Made by a program: the position numbers and the translations under genes. From JAWLHU01 sp049325315 (GTDB taxonomy: Bacteria > Bacillota > Sulfobacillia > Symbiobacteriales > Symbiobacteriaceae), in contig JBMONB010000048.1 in the NCBI GenBank assembly GCA_049325315.1, positions 48,088 to 112,087 of the forward strand: a stretch of DNA of 64,000 nucleotides. The letters are read 5' to 3'. The notes below the pieces were generated by a model that ran no database searches, was not told where the DNA came from, and saw nothing but the letters and a program-made list of their open reading frames with translations. Below, piece by piece: positions 34,694-43,870 of this stretch. Numbering within the stretch: the first letter of the stretch is position 1; each line of letters begins with the position of its first letter.

Positions 34694-35320
34694 TTAGCGC
34701 TTCGAGTGAATGACCACCCGGCGGAAGGGCTCCTCTCCATCGCTGGTCGTGTAAACATCAGCGTGGTTCTGCAGAGCCAGGTGAATCACCCGCCGCTCCT
34801 GAGCGCTCATCGGCTCCAGTGCAGCCGACTCCCCGGTACGTGCCACCCGTTCGGCCAGCCGTGTGGCCAGATTGGTCAGCGTCTCAGACCGGCGCTTCCG
34901 ATACCCTTCCACATCCAGTAAAATGCGCGGCCCGTTCTCTTCCACCCGTGACGCCGCCAGGTTGCACAGGTACTGCAGCGCATCAAGAGTCTGCCCATGA
35001 TGGCCGATGAGAATCCCTGCTTCCTGACCCGTTACATCGACATGCACATACTCCTCGTCCTCACGGACGGCAACGCGCACACCAATCTCCATTGCTTCGC
35101 AGATATCGCCAAGGAAGTTCTCGACCCGTTCGGCCCGGCTTTGCCGCATGGTGACCCGTACGATCGACGGGCGGGCACCAATACCAAGAAAGCCGCCCTT
35201 CCCCTCGTCGATCACCTCGATCTTCACCCGGTCCGACGGAACTCCAAGCTCTTCGAGGGCAGCTGCGATCGCCTCATCAACGGTCCGGCCGCTCTTCTCA
35301 ATCGTCTTCATGGGAATCAC
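34694..35320 (-). CDS. jag: RNA-binding protein Jag (KhpB)
   Basis: A 208-residue protein with a Jag-N domain (about 4-55, GRTVDEAIAAALEELG and KGGFLGIG), a KH domain (about 85-145, ILIGHHGQTLDALQ) and an R3H domain (about 150-208). It binds small RNAs and mRNAs and is tied to cell-wall synthesis and division in Gram-positives. The GTG at 35320 overlaps the yidC stop as GTGA, implying coupled translation. Confidence 0.95.
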   Translation of the reverse strand: MIPMKTIEKSGRTVDEAIAAALEELGVPSDRVKIEVIDEGKGGFLGIGARPSIVRVTMRQSRAERVENFLGDICEAMEIGVRVAVREDEEYVHVDVTGQEAGILIGHHGQTLDALQYLCNLAASRVEENGPRILLDVEGYRKRRSETLTNLATRLAERVARTGESAALEPMSAQERRVIHLALQNHADVYTTSDGEEPFRRVVIHSKR

Positions 35321-35982
35321 GCTTCCCCTTTCGCACCGGAGCCGCCCTGAAGCCGGGGGAACCCCGGGTAGATGGCTTGCTGCACCAGGCCGAAGATCGT
35401 GCTAACGACCCAGTAGAGAATAATACTGGACTGCGGCATGGTAAAGGCGATCCAACCGAACATGATCGGCATCAGCCACATCATCATCTTCTGGTTCGGG
35501 TCGTTCCCCATGCCGGAGAGGTAGGTCTGGAGGAACATCGTCACAACGGTCAGAACCGAGAGGATTGGCTCCTTATCGTTCAGGTTCATCCCGAGGAACT
35601 CATAGGTATACCCCAGAGCCACCGGGTCAAAGGTGCGGAAGACCTCAAAGAGCGCCCAGAGAATCGGCAGCTGAACAAGCATCGGCAGGCAGCCCGCGAA
35701 CGGATTAACGCCCTCCGTCTTGTAGAGCTTCATCATCTCTTCATTCAGCTTCTGAGGATTGTCCTTATACTTGGTCTGCAGTTCCTTCATGCGCGGCTGC
35801 ACTTCCTGCATCCGCTTCATTGACTTGGTCTGATAAACGGTCAGCGGCAAAATCACAATGCGCACCACAACGGTGAGCACGATGATGGCGATCCCATAGT
35901 TCCCAGACATCTCCAGCGACCACTGCAACATCGCATGCATGGGATCAATTAGCCACCCAGGAATCCACGACGCGGCTAGCAA
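35317..35982 (-). CDS. yidC: Membrane protein insertase YidC
   Basis: A 221-residue Oxa1/YidC insertase with five membrane segments and the conserved core RIVILPLTVYQTKSM, where the Arg sits in the hydrophilic groove, and NPFAGCLPMLVQLPI. Unlike the Bacillus SpoIIIJ it has no clear lipoprotein signal at its N-terminus, which begins directly with MLAASWIPGWLIDP. TTG start with GAGGGGG upstream. It overlaps jag by 4 bp. Confidence 0.93.
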   Translation of the reverse strand: MLAASWIPGWLIDPMHAMLQWSLEMSGNYGIAIIVLTVVVRIVILPLTVYQTKSMKRMQEVQPRMKELQTKYKDNPQKLNEEMMKLYKTEGVNPFAGCLPMLVQLPILWALFEVFRTFDPVALGYTYEFLGMNLNDKEPILSVLTVVTMFLQTYLSGMGNDPNQKMMMWLMPIMFGWIAFTMPQSSIILYWVVSTIFGLVQQAIYPGFPRLQGGSGAKGEA

Positions 35983-36026
35983 CGGATTGAAACCCCCTCA
36001 AATAAGAAAGACGCTTTCACTCACCA

Positions 36027-36239
36027 TTAGGGAACCGGATCGTATCCCCCGGGGTGGAAAGGATGGCACCGAAGGACCCGGCGCACGGCCAGGTAGGTGC
36101 CCTTAATCGCCCCATGCTTGCCCAGCGCTTCATAGGCATACTGAGAGCATGTCGGATAAAACCGGCAAGTTGGGCCTCCCTTTAGCGGAGAAAGGAACCG
36201 CTGGTAGAAGCGGATCAACCCCATCAGCACCGTCTTCAC
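36027..36239 (-). CDS. yidD: Membrane protein insertion efficiency factor YidD
   Basis: A 70-residue protein with the family core LIRFYQRFLSPLKGGPTCRF, PTCSQYAYEAL and the terminal CHPFHPGGYDP. It assists YidC-dependent insertion at the membrane. GTG start overlapping the rnpA stop as GTGA. Normal order rpmH-rnpA-yidD-yidC. Confidence 0.95.
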   Translation of the reverse strand: MKTVLMGLIRFYQRFLSPLKGGPTCRFYPTCSQYAYEALGKHGAIKGTYLAVRRVLRCHPFHPGGYDPVP

Positions 36240-36592
36240 GACTTCTTCCCTTCCTGCAACAGCGCCCCTGCGCGCTCAAACAACTCCTCGACCTTCTTCT
36301 GCAATTCGAGGAAAGGCATGTCCAACGCGGCCTGACGGGCTATGACAACAATCGCTATACCGGGGCGGACCCGGGGCCAGAACAGACGAACAGCTTCCTT
36401 AATCCGCCGTCGGATGCGATTTCGCACCACCGCTTTCCCGAGCTTTCGCCCGGCAGCGAAACCAACGCGACTAGGGGTCCCCGTCTTTTGACCCAAGACG
36501 TGGACCACCGCTGCCCGATTTGCCACAGAACGCCCCTTTGTATAAACAGCCTGGAAGTCCAGGCGGGACTTTAACCGGAAACGTTTTTTCAC
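36236..36592 (-). CDS. rnpA: Ribonuclease P protein component RnpA
   Basis: A 118-residue basic protein that binds the RNase P RNA for tRNA 5' processing. The RNR motif VVRNRIRRRIKEAVR is intact. The GTG at 36592 matches the family start (VKKRFRLKSRLDFQ), but no Shine-Dalgarno sequence precedes it; the upstream sequence CTCTCCTCACAGC is even the reverse of one. The frame remains open back into rpmH, to a GTG at 36772. Translation may depend on rpmH coupling or an unusual start. Confidence 0.92.
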   Translation of the reverse strand: MKKRFRLKSRLDFQAVYTKGRSVANRAAVVHVLGQKTGTPSRVGFAAGRKLGKAVVRNRIRRRIKEAVRLFWPRVRPGIAIVVIARQAALDMPFLELQKKVEELFERAGALLQEGKKS

Positions 36593-36713
36593 GCTGTGAG
36601 GAGAGGGATTCGACCAAGAGCCGGCGTCTCCCTCCCCATGCCCCTCCCATCTGAAGAGAAGGCACAAACAGTGCCCTGGATGGAAAAAGAGCCACGACGG
36701 ATGCCGCCGCGGC

Positions 36714-36848
36714 CTAGACAGCGAGACGCTTTCTGCCCTTGAGGCGCCGAGCCTTGATGACCTTGCGGCCACCGCGGGTGCTCATGCGGCTCAGGAAGCC
36801 ATGAACCTTCTTATACTGACGGTTATGCGGCTGGAACGTGCGCTTCAA
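36714..36848 (-). CDS. rpmH: 50S ribosomal protein L34
   Basis: A 44-residue very basic ribosomal protein, LKRTFQPHNRQYKKVHGF to KARRLKGRKRLAV, complete and typical. TTG start with GGGGGTG seven bases before it. It is the gene next to oriC on the left side, with its own consensus promoter. It is too short for the six-frame list used here. Confidence 0.96.
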   Translation of the reverse strand: MKRTFQPHNRQYKKVHGFLSRMSTRGGRKVIKARRLKGRKRLAV

Positions 36849-36890
36849 CCGGAACACCCCCTAACCTGCCGGAACAAAAGACACACGCGG

Positions 36891-36919
36891 ATTATACCGG
36901 ACGCGCCAACCGAAGTCAA
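36891..36919 (-). promoter_or_regulatory. rpmH-rnpA promoter
   Basis: On the minus strand TTGACT, exactly 17 bp, TATAAT, a near-perfect vegetative promoter about 45 bp upstream of the rpmH start. Confidence 0.88.
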
Positions 36920-37371
36920 GCAAGCCAGGATGTCTCCACACCAACGGGCATCAATTCCTTCCTATGGATAACCCTCTCTCCACACCCCATCCAGTCTGTG
37001 GACAAACCGGTCGCCCGCCAGCACCCGCGAGACAACTGTCCACACCTTCCACACACAGGTTATACCCAGAGCCGAATCTTTGGGGATACCTATCGACACT
37101 TTGTCCACGCGCGAGGAGGAGCTTATCCCACGCGCGCCGTAACTTTTCCCCAGGCGCTAACAGGTCTGCGGACAACTACCCCCAATGCTTGTTGATAACT
37201 TCCTTTCGCTCTGTTATCATGAAGCGTGCAGCCCGTCCACTTCCACCGCGCGGTGGAGGTTGGCACAGGCTCAAATCTTTTTATGCACAAGTTGTGGATA
37301 ATAGTGTGCATAACGTGTTGATACTCCGCGGTTAACCTGGCGATTCTCACCGCGCCGAGGAGGCTCTCCCT
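36920..37371. other. oriC, dnaA-proximal part
   Basis: The 450-bp region between the rpmH promoter and dnaA. DnaA boxes: TTATGCACA at 37281-37289, inverted TTATCCACA at 37293-37301 and inverted TTATGCACA at 37305-37313 all fit TTATNCACA perfectly. Variants lie at 36963-36972 (TATGGATAA), 36996-37004 (TGTGGACAA), 37101-37109 (TTGTCCACG). An AT-rich stretch at about 37270-37330 could unwind. Gene strands switch here, supporting a bidirectional origin. Confidence 0.88.
37192..37220 (+). promoter_or_regulatory. dnaA promoter candidate
   Basis: TTGATA, 17 bp, TATCAT. Transcripts would carry a leader of about 145 nt that covers the three perfect DnaA boxes, consistent with the autoregulation known for dnaA. 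Confidence 0.6.
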
Positions 37372-38754
37372 ATGAAGACCGAGTTGTCTCAAGTATGGCA
37401 GCAGTGCCTCGATGTACTAGAAAGCCAGTTGCCCAAGTCATCTATGGAAAACTGGCTGCGTACCACCCGGCCCATTGCAGTGGTCGAGGACACGATCATT
37501 GTCGGTGTTCAAGGTGAGTTTGCGAAGGACCGCCTGGAGTCCCGCTACGGGCCCCTCCTCCGCCAGGCCCTGCGCGATCTGACCAAGCGCAACATGCAGT
37601 TGAAATTCGTCTCGAATCCAAATGTGATTGAAGATGCTACGCCGGCCAACGGGGCAGCGGAACCCTCCACTTCTCCCACCAATGTGGCTGGCCTTCCCGA
37701 AGCCGCTTCCGATGTGGCGGCAAAGCCACTGGGTCAGATTAACCCAAAGTATACATTTGAGACATTCGTCGTCGGCAACTCCAACCGCTTTGCCCACGCC
37801 GCCGCTCTGGCTGTAGCGGAGACCCCGGCCAGAGCCTACAATCCGCTCTTCATTTATGGTGGCGTCGGGCTGGGCAAGACCCATCTTATGCACGCCATTG
37901 GTCATTTCGTTACCGCCCAGAATCCCCGCGCACGTGTCGCCTACATCTCTACTGAAACCTTTACAAACGAGTTCATTATGGCGATTCAGAAGGGTTCAAC
38001 CCTGGACTTCCAAAACCGCTATCGGCACGTCGATGTCCTCCTCATCGACGACATTCAGTTCCTGGCCGGCAAGGAGCGGACCCAGGAAGAGTTCTATCAC
38101 ACCTTTAACGCCATTCATGAGGCAAATAAACAGATCGTCATCAGTTCAGACCGCCCCCCAAAGGAGATTCCCACCCTTGAGGATCGTCTCCGGTCTCGCT
38201 TTGAATGGGGTCTCATCTGCGATATTCAGCCCCCGGACCTGGAGACCCGTATCGCTATTCTCAGAAAGAAGGCGATTATGGAACGCCTCGACGTCCCTGA
38301 TGACGTAACCAGTTACATCGCCACTAATATTGAAACCAACATCCGCGAGCTGGAGGGCGCCCTGACCCGTGTGGTCGCCTATGCCAACATGCTGCGCAGC
38401 CCGCTGACCTTCGACCTGGCCGCCCACGCGCTGAAGGATATCCTTCCGCCAAACCGGCCGAAGCAGGTGACGATCCAGACGATCAAACAGGTTGTGGCCG
38501 AACACTACAGCATCCGCCTGCAGGATTTCGAGGTGCGCAACCGATCTCGCAGTGTCGCCTATCCCCGCCAGATCGCCATGTACCTCTCGCGCGAGTTAAC
38601 CGATGCCTCCCTTCCTAAGATTGGTGAGGAGTTCGGCGGCCGCGATCATACCACGGTGATTCACGCCTGCGAGAAGATTGCCGATGACATTCGGAACGAC
38701 CCAACCTTCGCCCATACCGTCGAAGTACTAATCGGCAAGATCCGGGCGGAATAG
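37372..38754 (+). CDS. dnaA: Chromosomal replication initiator DnaA
   Basis: A 460-residue initiator: domain I (about 1-80), linker domain II (about 85-120), AAA+ domain III with Walker A GGVGLGKTHL and Walker B LLIDDIQFL, and DNA-binding domain IV with the signature GGRDHTTVIHACEKI. It binds the flanking DnaA boxes and opens oriC. ATG start; GGAGG just upstream (GAGGAGGC). Confidence 0.98.
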   Translation: MKTELSQVWQQCLDVLESQLPKSSMENWLRTTRPIAVVEDTIIVGVQGEFAKDRLESRYGPLLRQALRDLTKRNMQLKFVSNPNVIEDATPANGAAEPSTSPTNVAGLPEAASDVAAKPLGQINPKYTFETFVVGNSNRFAHAAALAVAETPARAYNPLFIYGGVGLGKTHLMHAIGHFVTAQNPRARVAYISTETFTNEFIMAIQKGSTLDFQNRYRHVDVLLIDDIQFLAGKERTQEEFYHTFNAIHEANKQIVISSDRPPKEIPTLEDRLRSRFEWGLICDIQPPDLETRIAILRKKAIMERLDVPDDVTSYIATNIETNIRELEGALTRVVAYANMLRSPLTFDLAAHALKDILPPNRPKQVTIQTIKQVVAEHYSIRLQDFEVRNRSRSVAYPRQIAMYLSRELTDASLPKIGEEFGGRDHTTVIHACEKIADDIRNDPTFAHTVEVLIGKIRAE

Positions 38755-39033
38755 CCTTGCTTTATCCACCTTCTGTTGATAAGAACTGTTGATAACCCCG
38801 CCGGACTCCGGCTGGCGCGCGATCTCCCCACCCCAATGGTGGCAATGTGGATATTCCGCGCGTAGATACCCACACGTTATTACGCCACGCGAAGAGCGCC
38901 TCCCTAGATATCCACGGGGTTTTCCACATGTCCACAGCCCCTACAATGACCATTGCTATCATTGGACCATTGGACACGCGTCCAGGAAGAGCATCACCAC
39001 CAGAACGTAACCGTCCCAAAAGGAGGGCTCCAC
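38755..39033. other. dnaA-dnaN intergenic DnaA-box cluster (second part of oriC)
   Basis: A 279-bp region with DnaA-box variants, each one or two bases from consensus: TTATCCACC at 38762-38770, TGTGGATAT at 38846-38854, ATATCCACG at 38908-38916, TTTTCCACA at 38920-38928. Bacillus also has box clusters on both sides of dnaA. TACAAT at about 38942 may be the dnaN -10. Confidence 0.75.
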
Positions 39034-40140
39034 GTGAAGATCCTGATCAGCCAGGAGGGCCTGAACGCCACGCTTGCCACTGTTGCAAAGGCCGTGTCGA
39101 CCAAGAACACCATCCCCGTGCTTTCAGGTGTATACCTCTCGGCCCGGGGCGGGAACCTGACGATTCGGGCCACCGATATGGAACTGGCCATCGAAGCGTT
39201 TACCCCCTGCGAGGTGGTCACGGAAGGCGAGATCGTCTTGCCGGCCCGCTACTTCACCGATCTGATCAGGCGGATCCCCTATGGCAACATCGAGATCTCT
39301 GTGGATTACCGCAGCTATGTGGCCACCGTCCGCTGGGGTAAATCTCAATATGTGATCCACGGGTTCTCCGCCGATCAGTTCCCCAGCCTACCGGATGTGG
39401 ATGGGGCCTCTACTTTCACAGCAAGTCACCTGCTCCTCCGCGAGCTTCTCCGCCAGACCACATTCGCTGCCGGGCATGACGAATCAAAGCCCTGGCTGAC
39501 CGGCGTACTATTTAAGCTGCGCGAGAATCGTATCACCGGCACTGCAACAGACGGTGTCCGCATCGCGTATGCAGAGACGGCTGCTGATAATCCGGCTGGT
39601 CACAGCTTTTCGATTATCATTCCGAGCCGGTCGCTCAATGAGCTGACCCGCCTACTCTCCGGCGACGAGACCGAAATGGCTAAGGTTGCCGTCACCTCGA
39701 ACCAGGTCTTCTTTGATCTGGGCAAGGTCCGCGTAATCTCCCGCCTCTTGGAGGGACAATATCCCGATGTGATGAGGCTGGTGCCTCAGAGCTACCCCAC
39801 GGAGGTGGTTCTGCACCGGGCCGAGTTCATGGAGGCCCTCGAGCGTGCCACGCTGATCGCAAAGGATGGTACAGTCAAGGTCGGGCTCCAACCGGACAAA
39901 GTGACCATTACCTCCAACACACCGGAGGTCGGCCAGGTCTATGAAGAGCTCCCGACCACAAGCATGAGCGGAGATTCGCTGGACATCGGCTTCAATGCCA
40001 AGTTCCTGGTCGATTTCCTGAAGGTCTTGGATGAGAACGAGTTCCGCTTCCAGTGCTCTGGCAGCCGGAACCCGGCACGCCTTCAGCCGGCTGGCAGTAC
40101 CCACTTTTTGTACGTGGTGTTGCCGCTAATCACGTTCTAG
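39034..40140 (+). CDS. dnaN: DNA polymerase III beta subunit (sliding clamp)
   Basis: A 368-residue clamp of three similar domains, starting VKILISQEGLNATLATVAKAV, that tethers DNA polymerase to DNA. The C-terminus (FLYVVLPLITF) is a variant of the usual clamp end. The GTG at 39034 after AAAAGGAGGG is clear; the frame is open from 38953 through non-coding sequence. It precedes yaaA and recF. Confidence 0.97.
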   Translation: MKILISQEGLNATLATVAKAVSTKNTIPVLSGVYLSARGGNLTIRATDMELAIEAFTPCEVVTEGEIVLPARYFTDLIRRIPYGNIEISVDYRSYVATVRWGKSQYVIHGFSADQFPSLPDVDGASTFTASHLLLRELLRQTTFAAGHDESKPWLTGVLFKLRENRITGTATDGVRIAYAETAADNPAGHSFSIIIPSRSLNELTRLLSGDETEMAKVAVTSNQVFFDLGKVRVISRLLEGQYPDVMRLVPQSYPTEVVLHRAEFMEALERATLIAKDGTVKVGLQPDKVTITSNTPEVGQVYEELPTTSMSGDSLDIGFNAKFLVDFLKVLDENEFRFQCSGSRNPARLQPAGSTHFLYVVLPLITF

Positions 40141-40149
40141 GAGTCGTTC

Positions 40150-40377
40150 ATGGCAGAAAAGAGTGTAGCCATTTCCACCGAGTACATCACCCTTGATTCA
40201 TTCTTAAAGTGGGTAGGCGTGGCCGATACAGGTGGCCACGCCAAAACCCTCATTGCTTCCAGTATGATCAAGGTAAATGGTGAACCTGAGTTGCGCCGCG
40301 GGCGGAAACTGCGGCCGGGTGACCGCATTACGCTCGTCGGAGGCGGCCAGTGGATAATCGCCCGCGAGGGGGAATAG
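40150..40377 (+). CDS. yaaA: S4-domain RNA-binding protein YaaA (RlbA)
   Basis: A 75-residue protein with an S4-like fold (ITLDSFLKWVGVADTGGHAK, VNGEPELRRGRKLRPGDRI). It is the conserved small gene between dnaN and recF in Firmicutes, linked to ribosome assembly. Starts 9 bp after dnaN. Confidence 0.93.
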   Translation: MAEKSVAISTEYITLDSFLKWVGVADTGGHAKTLIASSMIKVNGEPELRRGRKLRPGDRITLVGGGQWIIAREGE

Positions 40378-40380
40378 GGC

Positions 40381-41508
40381 GTGTACCTCTCCTCGCTCCA
40401 TCTCCAGTCCTTTCGGAACTACGGAGCGCTTCACATCGAGTTCTCGCCCGGGCTGAACGTCATTTACGGTGACAACGCACAGGGGAAGACCAACCTGCTA
40501 GAGTCCATCTACTTCCTGGCCACGGGCAAAAGCCATCGGACTTCCCGGGACCAGGAGTTGATTCGCGAGGGTGACGAGACGCTGGGCGCCCGGGCCACGG
40601 TGGTCCGCAAGACCGGTGAGATCCACCTCGAATTGCACTACGGACTTCAGAGCCGTAAGCAACTGAAGATCAACGGCATTGCCGAACGCAAGATCACCCG
40701 GCTCGTCGGGAGTTTGACCGCTGTTTTCTTCTCACCGGATGACCTGCAACTGCTGAAAGGCTCCCCATCTGGCAGGCGGCGGTTTTTGGATATCGAGCTC
40801 TCCCAGATCTCCCAGACCTACCTTCACCATCTGGTGACCTACAACAAGGTGTTGGCGCAGCGCAACACGCTGCTCAAGCAAGACGGGGTCGATGACGCCC
40901 TCCTCGGAGTCTACGACGAGCAGCTCATCGCGTCAGGCGCTCAGCTCATTGCCCGTCGCGCAGAGGCCGTGCACAGGCTCTCCCCCATAGCTGCGCAGTA
41001 CCACACACTCCTGGCTGAAGGGCGGGAGGAGCTTCGCACGGAATATCAGAGCCAGGTAATCAGCGCCGGTGAACCCAGCGATGTAAGGGGGATCCAGGAA
41101 CGACTCCGGGAACAACTGCTGCAGGCCCGCCGGGAAGAGCGGCGCCGTCAGGTGACCCTGGTCGGTCCTCACCGCGATGATGTCGGTTTCTGGATCAGCG
41201 ATCGCGATGCCAGGCTTTATGCCTCACAGGGACAGCAGCGCACCGCTGTCCTGGCCCTGAAACTGGCCGAACTCCAGTTCATGACCGAAGAGATTGGGGA
41301 GTCGCCCGTACTCCTCCTTGATGATGTGGCTTCGGAACTGGATCCTCACCGCCGGCACTATTTGCTGCACGCGGTGCAGGAAGGGGTCCAGACATTCGTG
41401 AGCTGTACCGATCTCGAGGATCTCATGGTTCGGAGATGGCCGGACGAGCATCGCCTGTTCCGCGTCCGTGCAGGGGAAGTTCAGTTGGACGACAGGGGGT
41501 TGGGATGA
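40381..41508 (+). CDS. recF: DNA replication and repair protein RecF
   Basis: A 375-residue SMC-like ATPase with Walker A YGDNAQGKTNLLE, signature near QGQQRTAVLALKLAE and Walker B VLLLDDVASELD. It loads RecA at gaps together with RecR and RecO. GTG start at 40381, 3 bp after yaaA; its end overlaps remB. Confidence 0.96.
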   Translation: MYLSSLHLQSFRNYGALHIEFSPGLNVIYGDNAQGKTNLLESIYFLATGKSHRTSRDQELIREGDETLGARATVVRKTGEIHLELHYGLQSRKQLKINGIAERKITRLVGSLTAVFFSPDDLQLLKGSPSGRRRFLDIELSQISQTYLHHLVTYNKVLAQRNTLLKQDGVDDALLGVYDEQLIASGAQLIARRAEAVHRLSPIAAQYHTLLAEGREELRTEYQSQVISAGEPSDVRGIQERLREQLLQARREERRRQVTLVGPHRDDVGFWISDRDARLYASQGQQRTAVLALKLAELQFMTEEIGESPVLLLDDVASELDPHRRHYLLHAVQEGVQTFVSCTDLEDLMVRRWPDEHRLFRVRAGEVQLDDRGLG

Positions 41509-41777
41509 TGTTTCTCCATGTCGGGACCGATGTAGTTGTGAGCCTGAAGCGGGTCGTAGCGATTTTGGATATGCGCAGCGCTGGATCCACAGAGGCGACC
41601 CGGGAATTTCTTGCTTACCTGAAGCGACAGGGAAAGGTCACTGATATCTCCAGTGGTGATGCCAAGAGCCTGGTGATTACCGATTCGGAGGCATTTCTTT
41701 CCCCCATCTCCTCGCTGACACTCAAGAAGCGCTGCGACTTCCTGGGCAACAACCCCAACCTTGACTTCGTCCTGTAA
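41505..41777 (+). CDS. remB: Extracellular-matrix regulator RemB (YaaB)
   Basis: A 90-residue DUF370-type protein starting MMFLHVGTDVVVSLKRVVAIL. In Bacillus, RemB with RemA promotes matrix gene expression; it always sits between recF and gyrB. The ATG at 41505 (or the next, 41508) after AGGGGGT overlaps the recF stop. Longer upstream frame is within recF. Confidence 0.92.
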   Translation: MMFLHVGTDVVVSLKRVVAILDMRSAGSTEATREFLAYLKRQGKVTDISSGDAKSLVITDSEAFLSPISSLTLKKRCDFLGNNPNLDFVL

Positions 41778-41788
41778 CGGTCTGTTAC

Positions 41789-41817
41789 TTGTGATTACTC
41801 ACACACTGTGCTAACAT
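41789..41817 (+). promoter_or_regulatory. gyrB promoter candidate
   Basis: TTGTGA, 17 bp, TAACAT in the 82-bp remB-gyrB gap. Confidence 0.5.
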
Positions 41818-41859
41818 TGGTCTGATATAGAAGCGTTATCCAATGAGGGAGGAACCTCA

Positions 41860-43821
41860 GTGGCTGAGGAGAGAGACGTGACCCTGCCCGAGGCCGGCCA
41901 GCACCTGAACACCCAGTCCTCTGTGGACTATACCGGGGAACAGATTCAGGTGCTAGAGGGACTGGAGGCGGTTCGCCGCCGTCCGGGCATGTATATCGGC
42001 GGCACTTCGGCGCGAGGTTTGCACCATCTGATTTGGGAGATTGTCGACAACGCCGTAGATGAGCGCCTTGCCGGTGTCTGTGATACCATCAACGTGACCA
42101 TTCACAGCGATGGTTCCATCTCTGTGCAGGACAACGGTCGTGGCATCCCCGTGGACATCCACCCGAAGACAGGCAAGTCCACCGTGGAGACGGTTTACAC
42201 GGTTCTGCATGCCGGCGGCAAGTTCGGCGGCGGGGCCTATAAGGTGTCCGGCGGGCTGCACGGCGTTGGCGCTTCGGTCGTGAACGCTCTTTCGACCAAG
42301 GTCTATGTCCGGGTCTGTACCAAGGGCGGCGTTTATGAGATCGAATTCGCTGACGGCGGAAAGGCCCAGTACGACCTGCGCCGCATCGGAGACACGAAGG
42401 AACACGGTACCTATGTCCGGTTCTGGCCCGATCCAACCATCTTCGAATCCGTCCAGTTCGACGCAGACGTGGTGATCAACCGTCTGCGCGATACCGCGTT
42501 CCTTAACCAGGGCCTATTTATCCACTTCATCGATGAGCGGACCACCCAGGAGTTCCGCTTCAAGTACAAGGACGGCTTGCAGTCTTTCGTGCAGTACCTG
42601 AACCGCGCCCGTGAACCCCTGCATGCCAAGCCTATCTACATCTGCCAGGCCACCGACACGCACGAGTTGGAGTTGGCGATTCAGTACACGGACAGCTATA
42701 CAGAAAACATCTATAGCTACGCCAATAACATCCGAACGATGGAGGGCGGCACCCACGAGACCGGTCTGAAGACCGCCCTGACTCGGGTGATCAATACCTA
42801 TGCCCGCAAGAACAAGCTCCTGAAAGAGAACGAGGACAACCTGTCGGGTGAAGATATCCGCGAGGGCATGACCGCGATCTTGTCAGTCAAGTTGCAGAAC
42901 CCGCAGTTTGAGGGCCAGACCAAGACAAAGCTGGGCTCGTCTGAGATGGAAACCTTCACGGCCAGTGTGGTTTCTGAGAAGCTCTCCGACTTCCTGGAGG
43001 AGAACCCCTCGGTAGCCAAGCGGGTCATCGACAAGTCGATCAGTGCGGCCCGGGCCCGTGAGGCGGCCCGCAAGGCGCGCGACCTGGTGCGGCGCAAGAA
43101 CGCTCTGGAGATCACCGCCCTTCCGGGCAAGCTGACCGACTGCTCTTCCAAGGACCCAGCCGAGTCCGAACTCTTCCTCGTGGAGGGTGACTCTGCGGGC
43201 GGCTCCGCCAAGATGGGCCGGGATCGCCGGACCCAGGCCATTTTGCCGCTGCGCGGCAAGATCATCAACGTCGAGAAGGCCCGTCTGGACAAGATCCTCT
43301 CGCACGAAGAGGTCCGGACGATCATTACGGCGCTCGGTACCGGCATTGGGGATGATTTCGATGTCACCAAGTGCCGCTACCACAAGGTCGTCATCATGAC
43401 CGACGCGGACGTCGACGGCAGCCATATCCGCACGCTGTTGCTCACCTTTATCTACCGCTACATGCGACCGTTGATCGAGGCGGGCTATGTCTACATTGCC
43501 AATCCGCCGCTCTACATGATCAAGAAGGGCAAGCAGGTTTACTATGCCTACTCGGAAGACGAGAAGGACAAGATCATTGCCCGGATCGGTGGCATCAGCG
43601 AGAAGCCGCAGCGCTACAAGGGCCTGGGCGAAATGAACCCGGATCAGCTGTGGGAAACAACCATGGATCCCGCCAAGCGGACGCTCTTCAAGGTTTCGCT
43701 GGAGGATGCCATGGAGGCAGACACCATCTTTGAAATCCTCATGGGTGACAAAGTGGAACCGCGTCGCGACTTCATCGAGCGGAACGCCCATCTGGTGCAG
43801 AACCTGGACACCATCGGCTAA
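41860..43821 (+). CDS. gyrB: DNA gyrase subunit B
   Basis: A 653-residue type IIA topoisomerase ATPase subunit: GHKL domain (RRPGMYIG, DNGRGIPVD), transducer domain and TOPRIM domain with EGDSAGGSAK, and DADVDGSHIR near the C-terminus. GTG start after GAGGGAGGAA. With gyrA it introduces negative supercoils. The PLRGKI and GLGEMN motifs, where coumarin and quinolone determinants lie, are normal. Confidence 0.98.
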   Translation: MAEERDVTLPEAGQHLNTQSSVDYTGEQIQVLEGLEAVRRRPGMYIGGTSARGLHHLIWEIVDNAVDERLAGVCDTINVTIHSDGSISVQDNGRGIPVDIHPKTGKSTVETVYTVLHAGGKFGGGAYKVSGGLHGVGASVVNALSTKVYVRVCTKGGVYEIEFADGGKAQYDLRRIGDTKEHGTYVRFWPDPTIFESVQFDADVVINRLRDTAFLNQGLFIHFIDERTTQEFRFKYKDGLQSFVQYLNRAREPLHAKPIYICQATDTHELELAIQYTDSYTENIYSYANNIRTMEGGTHETGLKTALTRVINTYARKNKLLKENEDNLSGEDIREGMTAILSVKLQNPQFEGQTKTKLGSSEMETFTASVVSEKLSDFLEENPSVAKRVIDKSISAARAREAARKARDLVRRKNALEITALPGKLTDCSSKDPAESELFLVEGDSAGGSAKMGRDRRTQAILPLRGKIINVEKARLDKILSHEEVRTIITALGTGIGDDFDVTKCRYHKVVIMTDADVDGSHIRTLLLTFIYRYMRPLIEAGYVYIANPPLYMIKKGKQVYYAYSEDEKDKIIARIGGISEKPQRYKGLGEMNPDQLWETTMDPAKRTLFKVSLEDAMEADTIFEILMGDKVEPRRDFIERNAHLVQNLDTIG

Positions 43822-43870
43822 ACCGCCAGGCGACGGAACCCGACTTTCACCTACTTAGGAGGACAGATCT

